A DNA stretch of 64,000 nucleotides from Burkholderia sp. IMCC1007. Its GTDB lineage: Bacteria > Pseudomonadota > Gammaproteobacteria > Burkholderiales > Burkholderiaceae. The stretch lies in the NCBI RefSeq assembly GCF_027257875.1, contig NZ_JAPVQY010000010.1, positions 1 through 64,000 of the forward strand, in the 5' to 3' direction. Made by a program: the position numbers and the translations under genes. Positions 51,219-62,694 of the stretch are shown here, in pieces. Position 1 is the first letter of the stretch. Every line of letters begins with the position of its first letter. The notes beneath the pieces were generated by a model. The model made no database searches. It saw nothing but the letters and a program-made list of their open reading frames with translations, and was not told the DNA's origin.

Positions 51219-53306
51219 TTACTTCTGCAGCAGCGCCTTCAGGCTCGCGAGCCGATCCTTCGGCGTCATCGGCGCCTCTTCCGGCGTGGGCGGCGGCGCT
51301 TCGTCGAGGCCCATCTCCGGGATGAAGCGCGACGGCTCGCACACGACCGTCTCGCGCGCCCGCTTGCGCTTCTTGCACCAGTTCAGGTGCAGGCTGCGCT
51401 GCGCGCGCGTGATCGCGACGTACATCAGCCGGCGCTCTTCCTCGATCCGCTCGTTGTCGATCGGGCCGTCGTCCTCGCTGCCGCCGCGGTGCGGCATGAT
51501 GCCTTCCTCGACGCCGACCAGGAACACGTGCGGATACTCGAGCCCCTTCGATGCATGGACGGTCGACAGCCGCACGGCGTCCGGATCCTCGTCCTTGCCC
51601 TCGAGCATCGACATCAGCGCGACGGTCTGGATCAGGCCGAGCAGGTTCTTGCCGGTGTCCGCCAGCCCGTCCGCGTTGTGGAAACCTTCGGCTTCGCCGT
51701 CGACGGCTTCCGTCTCCGGCTTGGTGCCCTTGCGCTTGAGCCACTCGAGGAATTCGAGCACGTTCTGCCACTTCGACTGCGCCTGCCGTTCGTCGAACGC
51801 GTCGTACAGGTAAGCCTCGTAGTGGATGGCTTCCATCATATCGTCGAGCACGACGGTCGCGGGTTCCTTGTCCGCGCGATCGGTGAGCCGCTGGATGAAG
51901 TCGCAGAACATCCGCAGCGGCTCGACCTGCCGCGCCGACAGCCGCGCCTCGATCCCGCCCATGTACACGGCCTCGAACAGCGACACCTTGGCCTGGCCCG
52001 CGAACGAGCCGAGCGCTTCGAGCGTGGTGTTGCCGATCCCGCGACGCGGCGTCGTGACCGCGCGGATGAACGCGGGATCGTCGTCGGCGTTCGCGATCAG
52101 CCGCAGGTACGCGCACAAATCCTTGATCTCGGCCTTGTCGAAGAACGACTGGCCGCCCGACAGCACGTACGGGATCCGCTCGCGTCGCAGCACCTGCTCG
52201 AAGATCCGCGCCTGGAAGTTGCCGCGATAAAGGATCGCATAGTCGCGGAACTGCGCGCGCCGCTCGAACTTGTGCGCGGACAGCCGGAACACGACGGATT
52301 CGGCTTCATGCTCCTCGTCGTTGCATGGCGTGACGGTGATCGAATCGCCCATCCCGTGCTCGGACCACAGCTTCTTCTCGAACAGCTTCGGGTTGTTCGC
52401 GATCACGTTGTTCGCGGCGGTGAGGATCCGCACCGTCGACCGGTAGTTCTGCTCGAGCTTGATCACGTGCAGCTTCGGAAAATCCTTGCCGAGCTGCGCG
52501 AGGTTCTCCAGCGTCGCGCCGCGCCAGCCGTAGATCGCCTGGTCGTCGTCGCCCACCGCCGTGAACGCGGCGCGCGGGCCGGCGAGCAGCTTCAGCAGCT
52601 CGTACTGGCACGCGTTGGTGTCCTGGTATTCGTCGATCAGCAGATAGCGCAGCTTGTTCTGCCAGCGGTCGCGCACCTGCTCGTTCTTCGCGAACAGCTC
52701 GGCCGGCAGGCGGATCAGGTCGTCGAAGTCGACCGCCTGGTACGCATGCAGCGTCGCGACGTAGTTGCGGTAGACCAGCGCGGCCTGGTGCTCGTCCTCG
52801 TTGGCGGCGATCGCCATCGCCTCGTCCGGCATGATCAGGCCGTTCTTCCACAGCGAGATGATGCTCTGGATCTTGCGGATCAGCCCCTTGTCCGTCGTGC
52901 CGAGCTGCTCCTGGATCATCCCGAAGCAATCGTCCGAATCCATGATCGAGAACTGCGGCTTCAGGCCGACGTGCTCGGCCTCCTGGCGCAGGATCTGCAC
53001 GCCGAGCGAGTGGAACGTACACACGGTGAGCTGGTTGACAGGCACCTTGCGGCCTTCCTTGCCGGGCGTGGTGAGCGTCTTGCCCTCCAGCAGCTTCGAC
53101 ACGCGCTCGCGCATTTCGGCGGCGGCCTTGTTCGTGAACGTGACGGCCGCGATGTGGCGCGGCTCGAAGCCTTTCGCTTCGATCAGGTGCGCGATCTTCT
53201 GCGTGATCACGCGGGTCTTGCCGCTGCCCGCGCCGGCGAGCACGAGGCAGGGACCGTCGAGGTAGCGCACCGCTTCGTTCTGAGCGGGGTTGAGGCCTGC
53301 GGACAT
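51219..53306 (-). CDS. rep: ATP-dependent DNA helicase Rep
   Basis: Rep is a 3'-5' superfamily 1 helicase that helps replication forks pass protein blocks. The 695-residue protein matches E. coli Rep closely: LNPAQNEAVRYLDGPCLVLAGAGSGKT (Walker A GAGSGKT at 25-31), then YLLIDEYQDTN (motif II), VVGDDDQ-type AVGDDDQAIYGWRGA (motif III), LEQNYRS (motif IV), STVHASKGLEYPHVFLVG (motif V) and YVAITRA (motif VI). The start at 53306 is chosen by homology; an open frame continues to 53528 without similarity. UvrD is less likely given the Rep-type N-terminus. Confidence 0.93.
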   Translation of the reverse strand: MSAGLNPAQNEAVRYLDGPCLVLAGAGSGKTRVITQKIAHLIEAKGFEPRHIAAVTFTNKAAAEMRERVSKLLEGKTLTTPGKEGRKVPVNQLTVCTFHSLGVQILRQEAEHVGLKPQFSIMDSDDCFGMIQEQLGTTDKGLIRKIQSIISLWKNGLIMPDEAMAIAANEDEHQAALVYRNYVATLHAYQAVDFDDLIRLPAELFAKNEQVRDRWQNKLRYLLIDEYQDTNACQYELLKLLAGPRAAFTAVGDDDQAIYGWRGATLENLAQLGKDFPKLHVIKLEQNYRSTVRILTAANNVIANNPKLFEKKLWSEHGMGDSITVTPCNDEEHEAESVVFRLSAHKFERRAQFRDYAILYRGNFQARIFEQVLRRERIPYVLSGGQSFFDKAEIKDLCAYLRLIANADDDPAFIRAVTTPRRGIGNTTLEALGSFAGQAKVSLFEAVYMGGIEARLSARQVEPLRMFCDFIQRLTDRADKEPATVVLDDMMEAIHYEAYLYDAFDERQAQSKWQNVLEFLEWLKRKGTKPETEAVDGEAEGFHNADGLADTGKNLLGLIQTVALMSMLEGKDEDPDAVRLSTVHASKGLEYPHVFLVGVEEGIMPHRGGSEDDGPIDNERIEEERRLMYVAITRAQRSLHLNWCKKRKRARETVVCEPSRFIPEMGLDEAPPPTPEEAPMTPKDRLASLKALLQK

Positions 53307-53653
53307 GATGGCGGATGATGTTGCGGTTGACGGCGGGACGCCGGGAGGATGCCGCGCGCGGCGGGCCTGCGATGCAGGCGGACACACGGGCAGGACGCGC
53401 ATGTTAACACGTCGGCGGCGTGCATTTCGGGAGCACCACCGGGCGGGGCCGCGCAGGCAGCGCAGCTGTTTCGTCCCCTTCTCCGGCTCCCGGCCGCTCC
53501 TCCCGCCCGCCCTCGCCGCATCCGTCACCGCCCGTCGCCGCTCCTTGTCCGAACGGCCAATCCGGCCCCTTCCACGGCCCGATCGGCCACAATGGATGCA
53601 CGTCGGCGCGGCTGCGCGCCGGGCCCGTCAGCCTCGTCACCGGATCGATTTCC
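53307..53653. other. Intergenic region rep / SGNH hydrolase
   Basis: This 347-bp stretch lies between divergent starts. Open frames cross it on both strands but have the composition of GC-rich non-coding DNA. I see no clear promoter, repeat or RNA. Confidence 0.4.
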
Positions 53654-54364
53654 ATGGGATACCCGTTCGCCACCGCCGCTCTCGGCCCACTGCTGTTCCT
53701 TCAGGGGCGCCACGTGCGCCGCGTCACGCCGCGGCTGCCCGAAGCAGCCGGCCCGCGCGACGGCGTGGCCGGCGAGGGGCCGCCGCTGCGCGTGCTGGTG
53801 GTCGGCGATTCGGCCGCCGCGGGCGTCGGCGTCGCGTCGCAGCGCGACGCACTGTCCGGGCACCTCGCGCACACGCTGGCGGCCACCCATCGGGTCAGGT
53901 GGAAGCTGCTCGCCCGCACGGGCGTCACCACGCGCGAGCTCGTCGACTGGCTCGCGACCGAACCGGCCGAGCCGTTCGATGTGGCGGTGACGTCGCTCGG
54001 CGTCAACGACGTGACGGGCGGCGTGCCGCCGGCGCGCTGGCTGGCTGAGCAGGCCGAGCTCGTGCGGCTGCTCGCCGCGCGCTTCCAGGTCGGTCACGTG
54101 ATCCTGTCCGCGGTGCCGCCGATGGAGCGCTTTCCGGCGCTCCCGCAGCCGCTCGCGTGGTACCTCGGGCTGCGCGCGAAGCGGCTCAATACCGCCCTCG
54201 CCGACTGGGCCGCGACCCAGCCGAACTGCACGTTCCTGCGCGTCGCGCTGCCGCTCGAGCGCCACCTGATGGCGGCCGACGGCTTCCATCCGGGCGCCGC
54301 GGCATGCGCGGCGTGGGCCGCGCAGGTCGCGAGCGCCGTGATGCGGCCGCGGGCCGTCGCATGA
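53654..54364 (+). CDS. SGNH/GDSL-family hydrolase
   Basis: This 236-residue esterase/lipase-type hydrolase has block I V-V-G-D52-S53 (catalytic S53), block III G116-V-N118-D, and block V D209-G-F-H212. It lacks a clear cleavable signal, though the first 20 residues are hydrophobic (MGYPFATAALGPLLFLQG). The start at 53654 is preferred over 53420 for this reason. The substrate is unknown. A small Cys-rich ORF overlaps the stop by ATGA. Confidence 0.88.
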   Translation: MGYPFATAALGPLLFLQGRHVRRVTPRLPEAAGPRDGVAGEGPPLRVLVVGDSAAAGVGVASQRDALSGHLAHTLAATHRVRWKLLARTGVTTRELVDWLATEPAEPFDVAVTSLGVNDVTGGVPPARWLAEQAELVRLLAARFQVGHVILSAVPPMERFPALPQPLAWYLGLRAKRLNTALADWAATQPNCTFLRVALPLERHLMAADGFHPGAAACAAWAAQVASAVMRPRAVA

Positions 54365-54585
54365 CGCGGGCCGGCGCGGGCGTGCCGGCCGCGCCCCATG
54401 CGGCCGAGTGTGCGGCCGACTGCTTGGCCGACTGCCCGTCTGGCTGCCCGGCCGACTGCGCGGTGGACCACGCACGTCACCCGCCGCCCCGGCGCCAAAC
54501 GCCCGCACTCACCGCGCGTGCGCCGCATCCTGTCGCGCATTTTGCCGAACGCGTCGGTACGCGCCGTCGCGCCGTGCCAAAATAG
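54361..54585 (+). CDS. Doubtful small Cys-repeat ORF over a 12-bp tandem repeat
   Basis: This 74-codon frame starts ATGA-coupled to the hydrolase stop. Its N-terminal part has cysteines spaced every four residues (ECAADCLADCPSGCPADC) because it spans five imperfect 12-bp repeats. The remainder is low-complexity Arg/Pro/Ala. It could be a real small protein or a by-product of the repeat in GC-rich DNA. Confidence 0.25.
   Translation: MTRAGAGVPAAPHAAECAADCLADCPSGCPADCAVDHARHPPPRRQTPALTARAPHPVAHFAERVGTRRRAVPK
54402..54461. repeat. Imperfect 12-bp tandem repeat, five units
   Basis: The units are variants of GGCCGACTGCCC at 54402, 54414, 54426, 54438 and 54450. Confidence 0.8.
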
Positions 54586-54593
54586 CCGGTCGT

Positions 54594-54611
54594 GCCCGCG
54601 CCTTCGCGGGC
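54594..54611 (+). terminator. Hairpin before the oxidoreductase gene
   Basis: A 7-bp stem GCCCGCG / CGCGGGC with a CCTT loop lies 44 bp before the oxidoreductase start. There is no T tract, so termination is uncertain. Confidence 0.35.
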
Positions 54612-54654
54612 GCGCCACTCCATCCTTTCGTTTCGTTCGCAGCCAGGGATTGCC

Positions 54655-55707
54655 ATGTCGTCATTGCTCAGGATTGGTTTGATGGGTTTCGGTTTCGCCG
54701 GCGCGACGTTCCACGCGCCCGTGATCGCCACGAGCGGCCGCACCGAGGTCGCCGCGATCGCGACCGGCCAGGCCGATCGCGCGCGCGCCGCGTATCCGGG
54801 CGCGCGCATCGTCCCCGATCTCGATACGCTGCTCGGCCTCGATGACATCGACTGCGTGGTGATCGCCACGCCCAACGACACGCACTTCGCGCTTGCGCGT
54901 CAGGTGCTCGAAGCCGGCCGCCACGTCGTGGTCGACAAGCCGGTCACGCTCACCGCCGACGAAGCGCTCGCGCTCGCGCGGCTCGCGAATGCACGCAGCC
55001 GCCTGTTCGCCCCGTTCCACAACCGCCGCTGGGACGGCGACTTCCTCACCGTGCGCCGCGTCGTCGAATCGGGCGAACTCGGCCGGCTCACCTATTTCAC
55101 GTCGCACTTCGACCGCTTCCGGCCAACCCCGCGCACGCGCTGGCGCGAGGAGCCGGCGCGCGGCGGCGGCCTGCTGTTGGACCTCGGCCCGCACCTGATC
55201 GACCAGGCGCTCGCGCTGTTCGGGCTGCCGGAAACGGTGAGCGCGACGGTCAAGACGCGCCGCGACAACGGCACGGCGCCCGACTTCGTGCACCTGCAGC
55301 TCGGCTATCCGGACAAGGACGTCGCACTGCACGCGAGTGCGCTGTCGGCGATCGAGCCCGCACGCTTCACACTGCACGGCACGCGCGGCAGCTATCAGAA
55401 GTTCGGGCTCGACACGCAGGAAGACCAGCTGAAGGCCGGCCTCACGCCGGACGACGTCGAATTCGGCGGCGGCAATCCGCCCGGCGTGCTGCGCGTGCTC
55501 GACGGCGAATTCGAGGTCGAACGGCCGGTGCCGACGCTCGACGGCCAGTACGCGGAGTTCTACCGCGCACTCGCCGCGTCGGTCCACGACGGCGCGCCGT
55601 TCCCGGTCACGCCGCAGGACGCCGTCGACGTGATGACGATCATCGAGCTCGCCGCGCAGAGCGAGCACGACGGCCGCCGGCTACCGTTCGTGCGCCGGAT
55701 GGTCTGA
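54655..55707 (+). CDS. Gfo/Idh/MocA family oxidoreductase
   Basis: This 350-residue NAD(P)-dependent dehydrogenase has an N-terminal Rossmann motif GLMGFGFAGATFHAP (9-22) and ATPNDTHFALARQVLEAG. The diagnostic D94-K95-P motif carries the catalytic lysine. In the C-terminal alpha/beta domain the family block is GGGLLLDLGPHLIDQALALFG. It resembles the YdgJ/YvaA oxidoreductase group. The start at 54655 follows an AGGGATTG region and gives the normal N-terminus. The substrate, probably a sugar or polyol, is not determined. Confidence 0.92.
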   Translation: MSSLLRIGLMGFGFAGATFHAPVIATSGRTEVAAIATGQADRARAAYPGARIVPDLDTLLGLDDIDCVVIATPNDTHFALARQVLEAGRHVVVDKPVTLTADEALALARLANARSRLFAPFHNRRWDGDFLTVRRVVESGELGRLTYFTSHFDRFRPTPRTRWREEPARGGGLLLDLGPHLIDQALALFGLPETVSATVKTRRDNGTAPDFVHLQLGYPDKDVALHASALSAIEPARFTLHGTRGSYQKFGLDTQEDQLKAGLTPDDVEFGGGNPPGVLRVLDGEFEVERPVPTLDGQYAEFYRALAASVHDGAPFPVTPQDAVDVMTIIELAAQSEHDGRRLPFVRRMV

Positions 55708-55929
55708 CGGTCGATCGCCCGCCGGGTCAGTGCCGACCCCGGCCGCATCGCCGCCGCGCCACGCGTTGCCGAGCAACGCGCCGGCAGCACCCATGCGGCG
55801 CCACTGGCCCGGCAGCGGTGCCGTTCCGAACATTCCGTTACAAATGGTGCGGGAACGAAAGTCAGCGGTGAGCCGGTCTGACGCGTTTCTCGAAAAGTCG
55901 ATTCGACACCAAACCATCAGGAGAATGTG

Positions 55930-56298
55930 ATGCAACGGTTGGTTCGCGCAGCGGCATGCTGCGTCCTGATTTCCTCGCTCGCGGCCTGTGTCGTGCAGCC
56001 GCAGCGGCCGGCACGCCAGGCGCCGCCGCCCGCGCCGCGGCCGAACCCGCAAGTCGTCGCGAACGATCGCTTGCTGGAGGTCCAGGGGAGGATCGACAAT
56101 CTGCACCGCCGGATCGATGCACGCGTGAACGGCGGCTACTACCCGCCGCCTTACGGCGCGCAGCTGCACCATCGTCTCGACGTGATCCGCCAGGAGTCGA
56201 ACGACATGTCGTCCCAGCACGGCGGCGGCCTGTCCGGCGACGAGCAGCGCGTGCTGAACCAGGAACTCGACACGGCCGCGCGCGCGATCGGCGAGTAA
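55930..56298 (+). CDS. Small lipoprotein
   Basis: This 122-residue outer-envelope lipoprotein has a signal peptide with lipobox L-A-A-C (cysteine at about residue 20). A Pro-rich stretch follows (QPQRPARQAPPPAPRPNP). The helical C-terminal domain contains GRIDNLHRRIDARVNGG and LSGDEQRVLNQELD. AGGAG lies 6 bp before the ATG at 55930. The function is unknown. Confidence 0.85.
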   Translation: MQRLVRAAACCVLISSLAACVVQPQRPARQAPPPAPRPNPQVVANDRLLEVQGRIDNLHRRIDARVNGGYYPPPYGAQLHHRLDVIRQESNDMSSQHGGGLSGDEQRVLNQELDTAARAIGE

Positions 56299-56413
56299 CG
56301 CCGGCGCCTGCCGGCGGCGAAAAAGTGGCGGCATCCGATGCCGCCGCTTGTCGCGAAGCGACACTTTTTTGCTCAAATTGACAATGCCCGATCGCTCGCG
56401 TACAGTCGCCCGC

Positions 56414-56673
56414 ACGCGTCGGGAGAGCGTGTGACCGCGTAGCTAGCAACGCCGGTCGCGCCGCCGAAGGGGCACACCCGCAAACTCTCAGGCAAAAGGA
56501 CCGACCGCGTCGGGGAATCCCGTCCGCGCATTGCGCGGGCCGCACTCCCCGCACTCTGGAGAGCGGCAGTAGCCCGTAGCGCATATGCAGCGCGGGCAAG
56601 CTGCCCACCGAAGGGGCGCGCGCTCGCCGGCTTTGCCGCAGCGCAATCTCTCAGGTATCGAGGACAGAGGGGC
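56414..56673 (+). ncRNA. Tandem glycine riboswitch
   Basis: Two glycine aptamers in series precede gcvT. Aptamer 1 spans about 56414-56510, with GGGAGAGC, the GCCGAAGGGGC core and CTCTCAGGCAAAAGGACC. Aptamer 2 spans about 56553-56673, with TGGAGAGC, the CACCGAAGGGGC core, TCTCTCAGGTA and GGACAGAGG. P1 stems close both. Glycine binding is expected to turn on the downstream glycine cleavage operon. Confidence 0.95.
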
Positions 56674-56762
56674 ATGTACCGGATCGCTCGCAGGCCGCAC
56701 GGCCGCAGTGGTCGGCACATGGCCGTTCTGACCCGCGCGCAAGCGCCTTGCCTGAGGCCTCG

Positions 56763-57881
56763 ATGACTGCACTGAATCACACCCCGCTCCACGCCGCGCA
56801 CCGCGCGCTCAATGCCCGCATGGTCGACTTCGGCGGCTGGGACATGCCCGTCAACTACGGCTCGCAGATCGAAGAACACGAAGCCGTGCGCACCGACGCC
56901 GGCATGTTCGACGTGTCGCACATGTGCGTCGTCGATTTCACCGGCAGCCGCGTGCGCGCATTCTTCGAGCACGCGATCGCGAACAACGTCGGCAAGCTCA
57001 AGATCCCCGGCAAGGCGCTCTATTCGTGCCTGCTCAATCCGCAGGGCGGCGTCATCGACGACCTGATCGTCTATTACTTCACCGAAGACTTCTTCCGCGT
57101 CGTCGTCAACGCCGGCACCGCCGAGAAAGACATCGCGTGGTTCGCGCAACTCAACGAACAAGGCGGCTACGACCTGACCATCGCGCAGCGTCGCGATTTC
57201 GCGATCGTCGCCGTTCAGGGCCCGAACGCACGCGAAAAAACCTGGACGACGGTGCCCTCCGCACGCGCCGCGACGAGCGAGCTGAAGCCGTTCAACGCCG
57301 CGCAGGTCGCCGGCACGCCGTTCGGCGATCTCACCATCGCACGCACCGGCTACACCGGCGAAGACGGCTTCGAAGTGATCGTCCCGGCCACGCACGTGGA
57401 AGCGCTGTGGAACGCGCTGCAGCAGAACGGCGTGCGCCCGTGCGGGCTCGGCGCGCGCGACACGCTGCGCCTCGAGGCCGGCATGAACCTGTACGGCCAG
57501 GACATGGACGAGAACGTATCGCCGCTCGACGCGGGCCTCGCGTGGACGGTCGACCTGTCGACGCCGCGCGAATTCGTCGGCCGTGCCGCGCTCGAGCGCG
57601 ACGGCTCGCGTGCCGCGTTCGTCGGCCTGATCCTGCAAAAGGAAAACGGCAAGGCGGGCGGCGTGCTGCGCGCACACCAGAAAGTCGTCACGCCGCACGG
57701 CGAAGGCGAAATCACGAGCGGCACCTTCTCGCCGTCGATGCAGGAATCGATCGCGTTCGCGCGCGTGCCGGCGGCCGTCCAGGTCGGCGACACCGTTCAT
57801 GTGCAGATTCGAGACAAGCAACTTCCCGCGCGCGTGGTAAAACTGCCGTTCGTGCGCAACGGCAAGGTCCTCGCTGCGTAA
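56763..57881 (+). CDS. gcvT: Aminomethyltransferase, glycine cleavage T protein
   Basis: GcvT transfers the methylene group from lipoyl-bound aminomethyl on GcvH to tetrahydrofolate, releasing ammonia. The 372-residue product begins [29 protein letters not shown] and has the folate-site D in VIDDLIVY, the [10 protein letters not shown] block and the C-terminal [17 protein letters not shown] block. It is the first gene of gcvTHP and sits behind the riboswitch. The start at 56763 was chosen by homology over 56748. Confidence 0.97.
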   Translation: MTALNHTPLHAAHRALNARMVDFGGWDMPVNYGSQIEEHEAVRTDAGMFDVSHMCVVDFTGSRVRAFFEHAIANNVGKLKIPGKALYSCLLNPQGGVIDDLIVYYFTEDFFRVVVNAGTAEKDIAWFAQLNEQGGYDLTIAQRRDFAIVAVQGPNAREKTWTTVPSARAATSELKPFNAAQVAGTPFGDLTIARTGYTGEDGFEVIVPATHVEALWNALQQNGVRPCGLGARDTLRLEAGMNLYGQDMDENVSPLDAGLAWTVDLSTPREFVGRAALERDGSRAAFVGLILQKENGKAGGVLRAHQKVVTPHGEGEITSGTFSPSMQESIAFARVPAAVQVGDTVHVQIRDKQLPARVVKLPFVRNGKVLAA

Positions 57882-58006
57882 CGACCGAGAAGCGACCGGC
57901 AGGCCGCCTCCCGGAAAGCCGGGAAATGGCGCCCGGCGCAACCACACCCGGCGCGCCCCGGCGGCGCGCCAGCATAACGAACACACCCTTTATCCAGGAG
58001 CATCCG

Positions 58007-58387
58007 ATGAGCAACGTCCCGGCCGATCTGAAGTACACCGACGAACACGAGTGGATCCGCACCGAAGCAGACGGCACGCTGACGGTCGGCATCACCGATC
58101 ACGCGCAGAGCACGCTCGGCGACATCGTCTTCCTCGAACTGCCGGAAGTCGGCAAGTCGGTGAACGCGGGTGACGCCGTCGGCGTCGTCGAATCGGTGAA
58201 GGCAGCATCCGACATCTACTCGCCGGTATCGGGCGAAATCGTCGCCGCCAACACGGAAGCCGCCGACGCCCCGGAACAAGTGAACAGCGACGCGTACGGC
58301 GTGTGGCTCTTCAAGATCAAGCTCGCCGCCGGCGCATCGACCGACAAGCTGATCGACGCTGACGCCTACAGCAAGCTGATCGACTAA
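58007..58387 (+). CDS. gcvH: Glycine cleavage system H protein
   Basis: This 126-residue lipoyl carrier shuttles the aminomethyl group between GcvP and GcvT. The lipoylation site is K65 in [10 protein letters not shown], and TDEHEWI at the N-terminus is typical. The start at 58007 follows CCAGGAG. It is the second gene of the operon, 125 bp after gcvT. Confidence 0.97.
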   Translation: MSNVPADLKYTDEHEWIRTEADGTLTVGITDHAQSTLGDIVFLELPEVGKSVNAGDAVGVVESVKAASDIYSPVSGEIVAANTEAADAPEQVNSDAYGVWLFKIKLAAGASTDKLIDADAYSKLID

Positions 58388-58448
58388 TTTTCCTTACCCG
58401 AACCGCGCGCGCCGGCCCGCCGGCCGCGCGCGGGACCAGAGTCACGCC

Positions 58449-61376
<2,928 letters not shown>

Positions 61377-61410
61377 CGCCCGCTGCACACCGGAGTCCGC
61401 CCGTGACCAC

Positions 61411-61442
61411 ACCGCACGCAACCGCCGGTTGCGTGCGGTTTT
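61411..61442 (+). terminator. Intrinsic terminator of gcvTHP
   Basis: A 13-bp stem (61411-61423 / 61427-61439) with a GCC loop is followed by a short T run (TTTT). Confidence 0.85.
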
Positions 61443-61527
61443 GCGTTCATCTCCCGACCATCCGGTTCACGCGCGTCCGCCAATCCGGCTAACATCAAAC
61501 GCGATCCAGCCAATCAAGGAGTTCCGC

Positions 61528-62664
61528 ATGGTGCGTCCGATGTTTCCGGGCCATGGTGCAGTGCCGAAGCGCGCGCGCACGCGCCGTTTCGCGCCGCTGC
61601 TCGTCGCGTCGCTGTCGTTTGCCGCTGCCGGCCTCGGCGCGGCCGGCAATGCGCATGCCGCGATGAATTTCTGCGCGGCGCCTGCATTGCAGGCCAGCGA
61701 GACGACGCAGGCCGAGCCGGGCGTGCAGGCGCTGATCCGCAGCGTCGACGCGCACATCGGCGACCAGCCGAAGGCGATGGCGCGCGTGCACACCGAGGGC
61801 ACGCTGCCGCACGAAGGCATCTACGACCAGAGTGCCGAAGCGCTGAAGGACATGGAGCTGATGCGCGACGCCGCGCTCGCATGGCGAGTAACCAATGCGC
61901 CGCGCTATCTGCAGCTCGTCGACCGCTTCCTGTCCGCGTGGGTCTCGACTTACCAGCCGAGCTTCAACCCGATCGACGAGACGCGCTTCGACAGCCTGAT
62001 CGTTGCGTACGACATGACGGCGAGCGCGCTGCCGGTCAAGACGCGCAACGCGACCGCTGCGTTCATCGCGAAGCTGGGCGCCGGCTACGTCGCGCAGGTG
62101 GACGCGCAGAAGCGGCCGCTCACCGGCACGTGGCGCAACAACTGGCAGAGCCACCGGATCAAGCTGATCGCGCTGTCCGCGTTCACGCTCGGCGACCGCA
62201 AGATGATGAACGCCGCGCAGCGGCTGTTCGTCGAGCATCTCGCGGACAACATCGGCCCGGACGGCAAGACCTGGGATTTCGACGAACGCGATGCGCTGCA
62301 TTACGCGGTGTACGACCTGCAGCCGCTGGTGACGGCCGCGCTGGCCGCGCGCCGCTTCAACCGCAACTGGCTGCGCGAGCGCGGCGCGAACCGCGCGACG
62401 CTCGCGGCGGCGCTCGACTGGCTCGTGCCGTACGCGCTCGGCGAGAAGACGCACGAGGAATTCGTGAATTCGCCGGTGCCGTTCGACGCGAAACGTCGCG
62501 AAGCCGGCTTGCCCGGCTACACGGGGCAGTGGGACCCGAAAAACGCCACCGAACTCTTTCATCTGGCCGCGCGGCTCGACGGGCGCTATGCCCGCGTCGC
62601 GCGACAGCTATCCCCCATGCCGCCCGCATGGCTCGCCGCGTGCCTGCCATTGCAGGCGCGCTAG
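61528..62664 (+). CDS. Alginate lyase family protein, exported
   Basis: This 378-residue protein of the alginate-lyase (alpha/alpha toroid) family has a basic N-terminus (AVPKRARTRR), then a signal peptide ending near AGNAHA at about residue 48. Family motifs include NNWQSHRIKL (the N-N-H-type active-site region), WDFDERDALHYAVYDLQPL and a YALG segment. AAGGAG lies 6 bp before the start. Such proteins cleave uronate polymers or are involved in exopolysaccharide turnover; the true substrate is unknown. Confidence 0.85.
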   Translation: MVRPMFPGHGAVPKRARTRRFAPLLVASLSFAAAGLGAAGNAHAAMNFCAAPALQASETTQAEPGVQALIRSVDAHIGDQPKAMARVHTEGTLPHEGIYDQSAEALKDMELMRDAALAWRVTNAPRYLQLVDRFLSAWVSTYQPSFNPIDETRFDSLIVAYDMTASALPVKTRNATAAFIAKLGAGYVAQVDAQKRPLTGTWRNNWQSHRIKLIALSAFTLGDRKMMNAAQRLFVEHLADNIGPDGKTWDFDERDALHYAVYDLQPLVTAALAARRFNRNWLRERGANRATLAAALDWLVPYALGEKTHEEFVNSPVPFDAKRREAGLPGYTGQWDPKNATELFHLAARLDGRYARVARQLSPMPPAWLAACLPLQAR

Positions 62665-62694
62665 CACCATTCTTATAGCAAGGCAGGAATCTAA

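Noticed and set aside
51387..53318. 643-codon open frame antisense to rep
   Set aside because: Shadow of the Rep helicase gene, with no recognisable motif.
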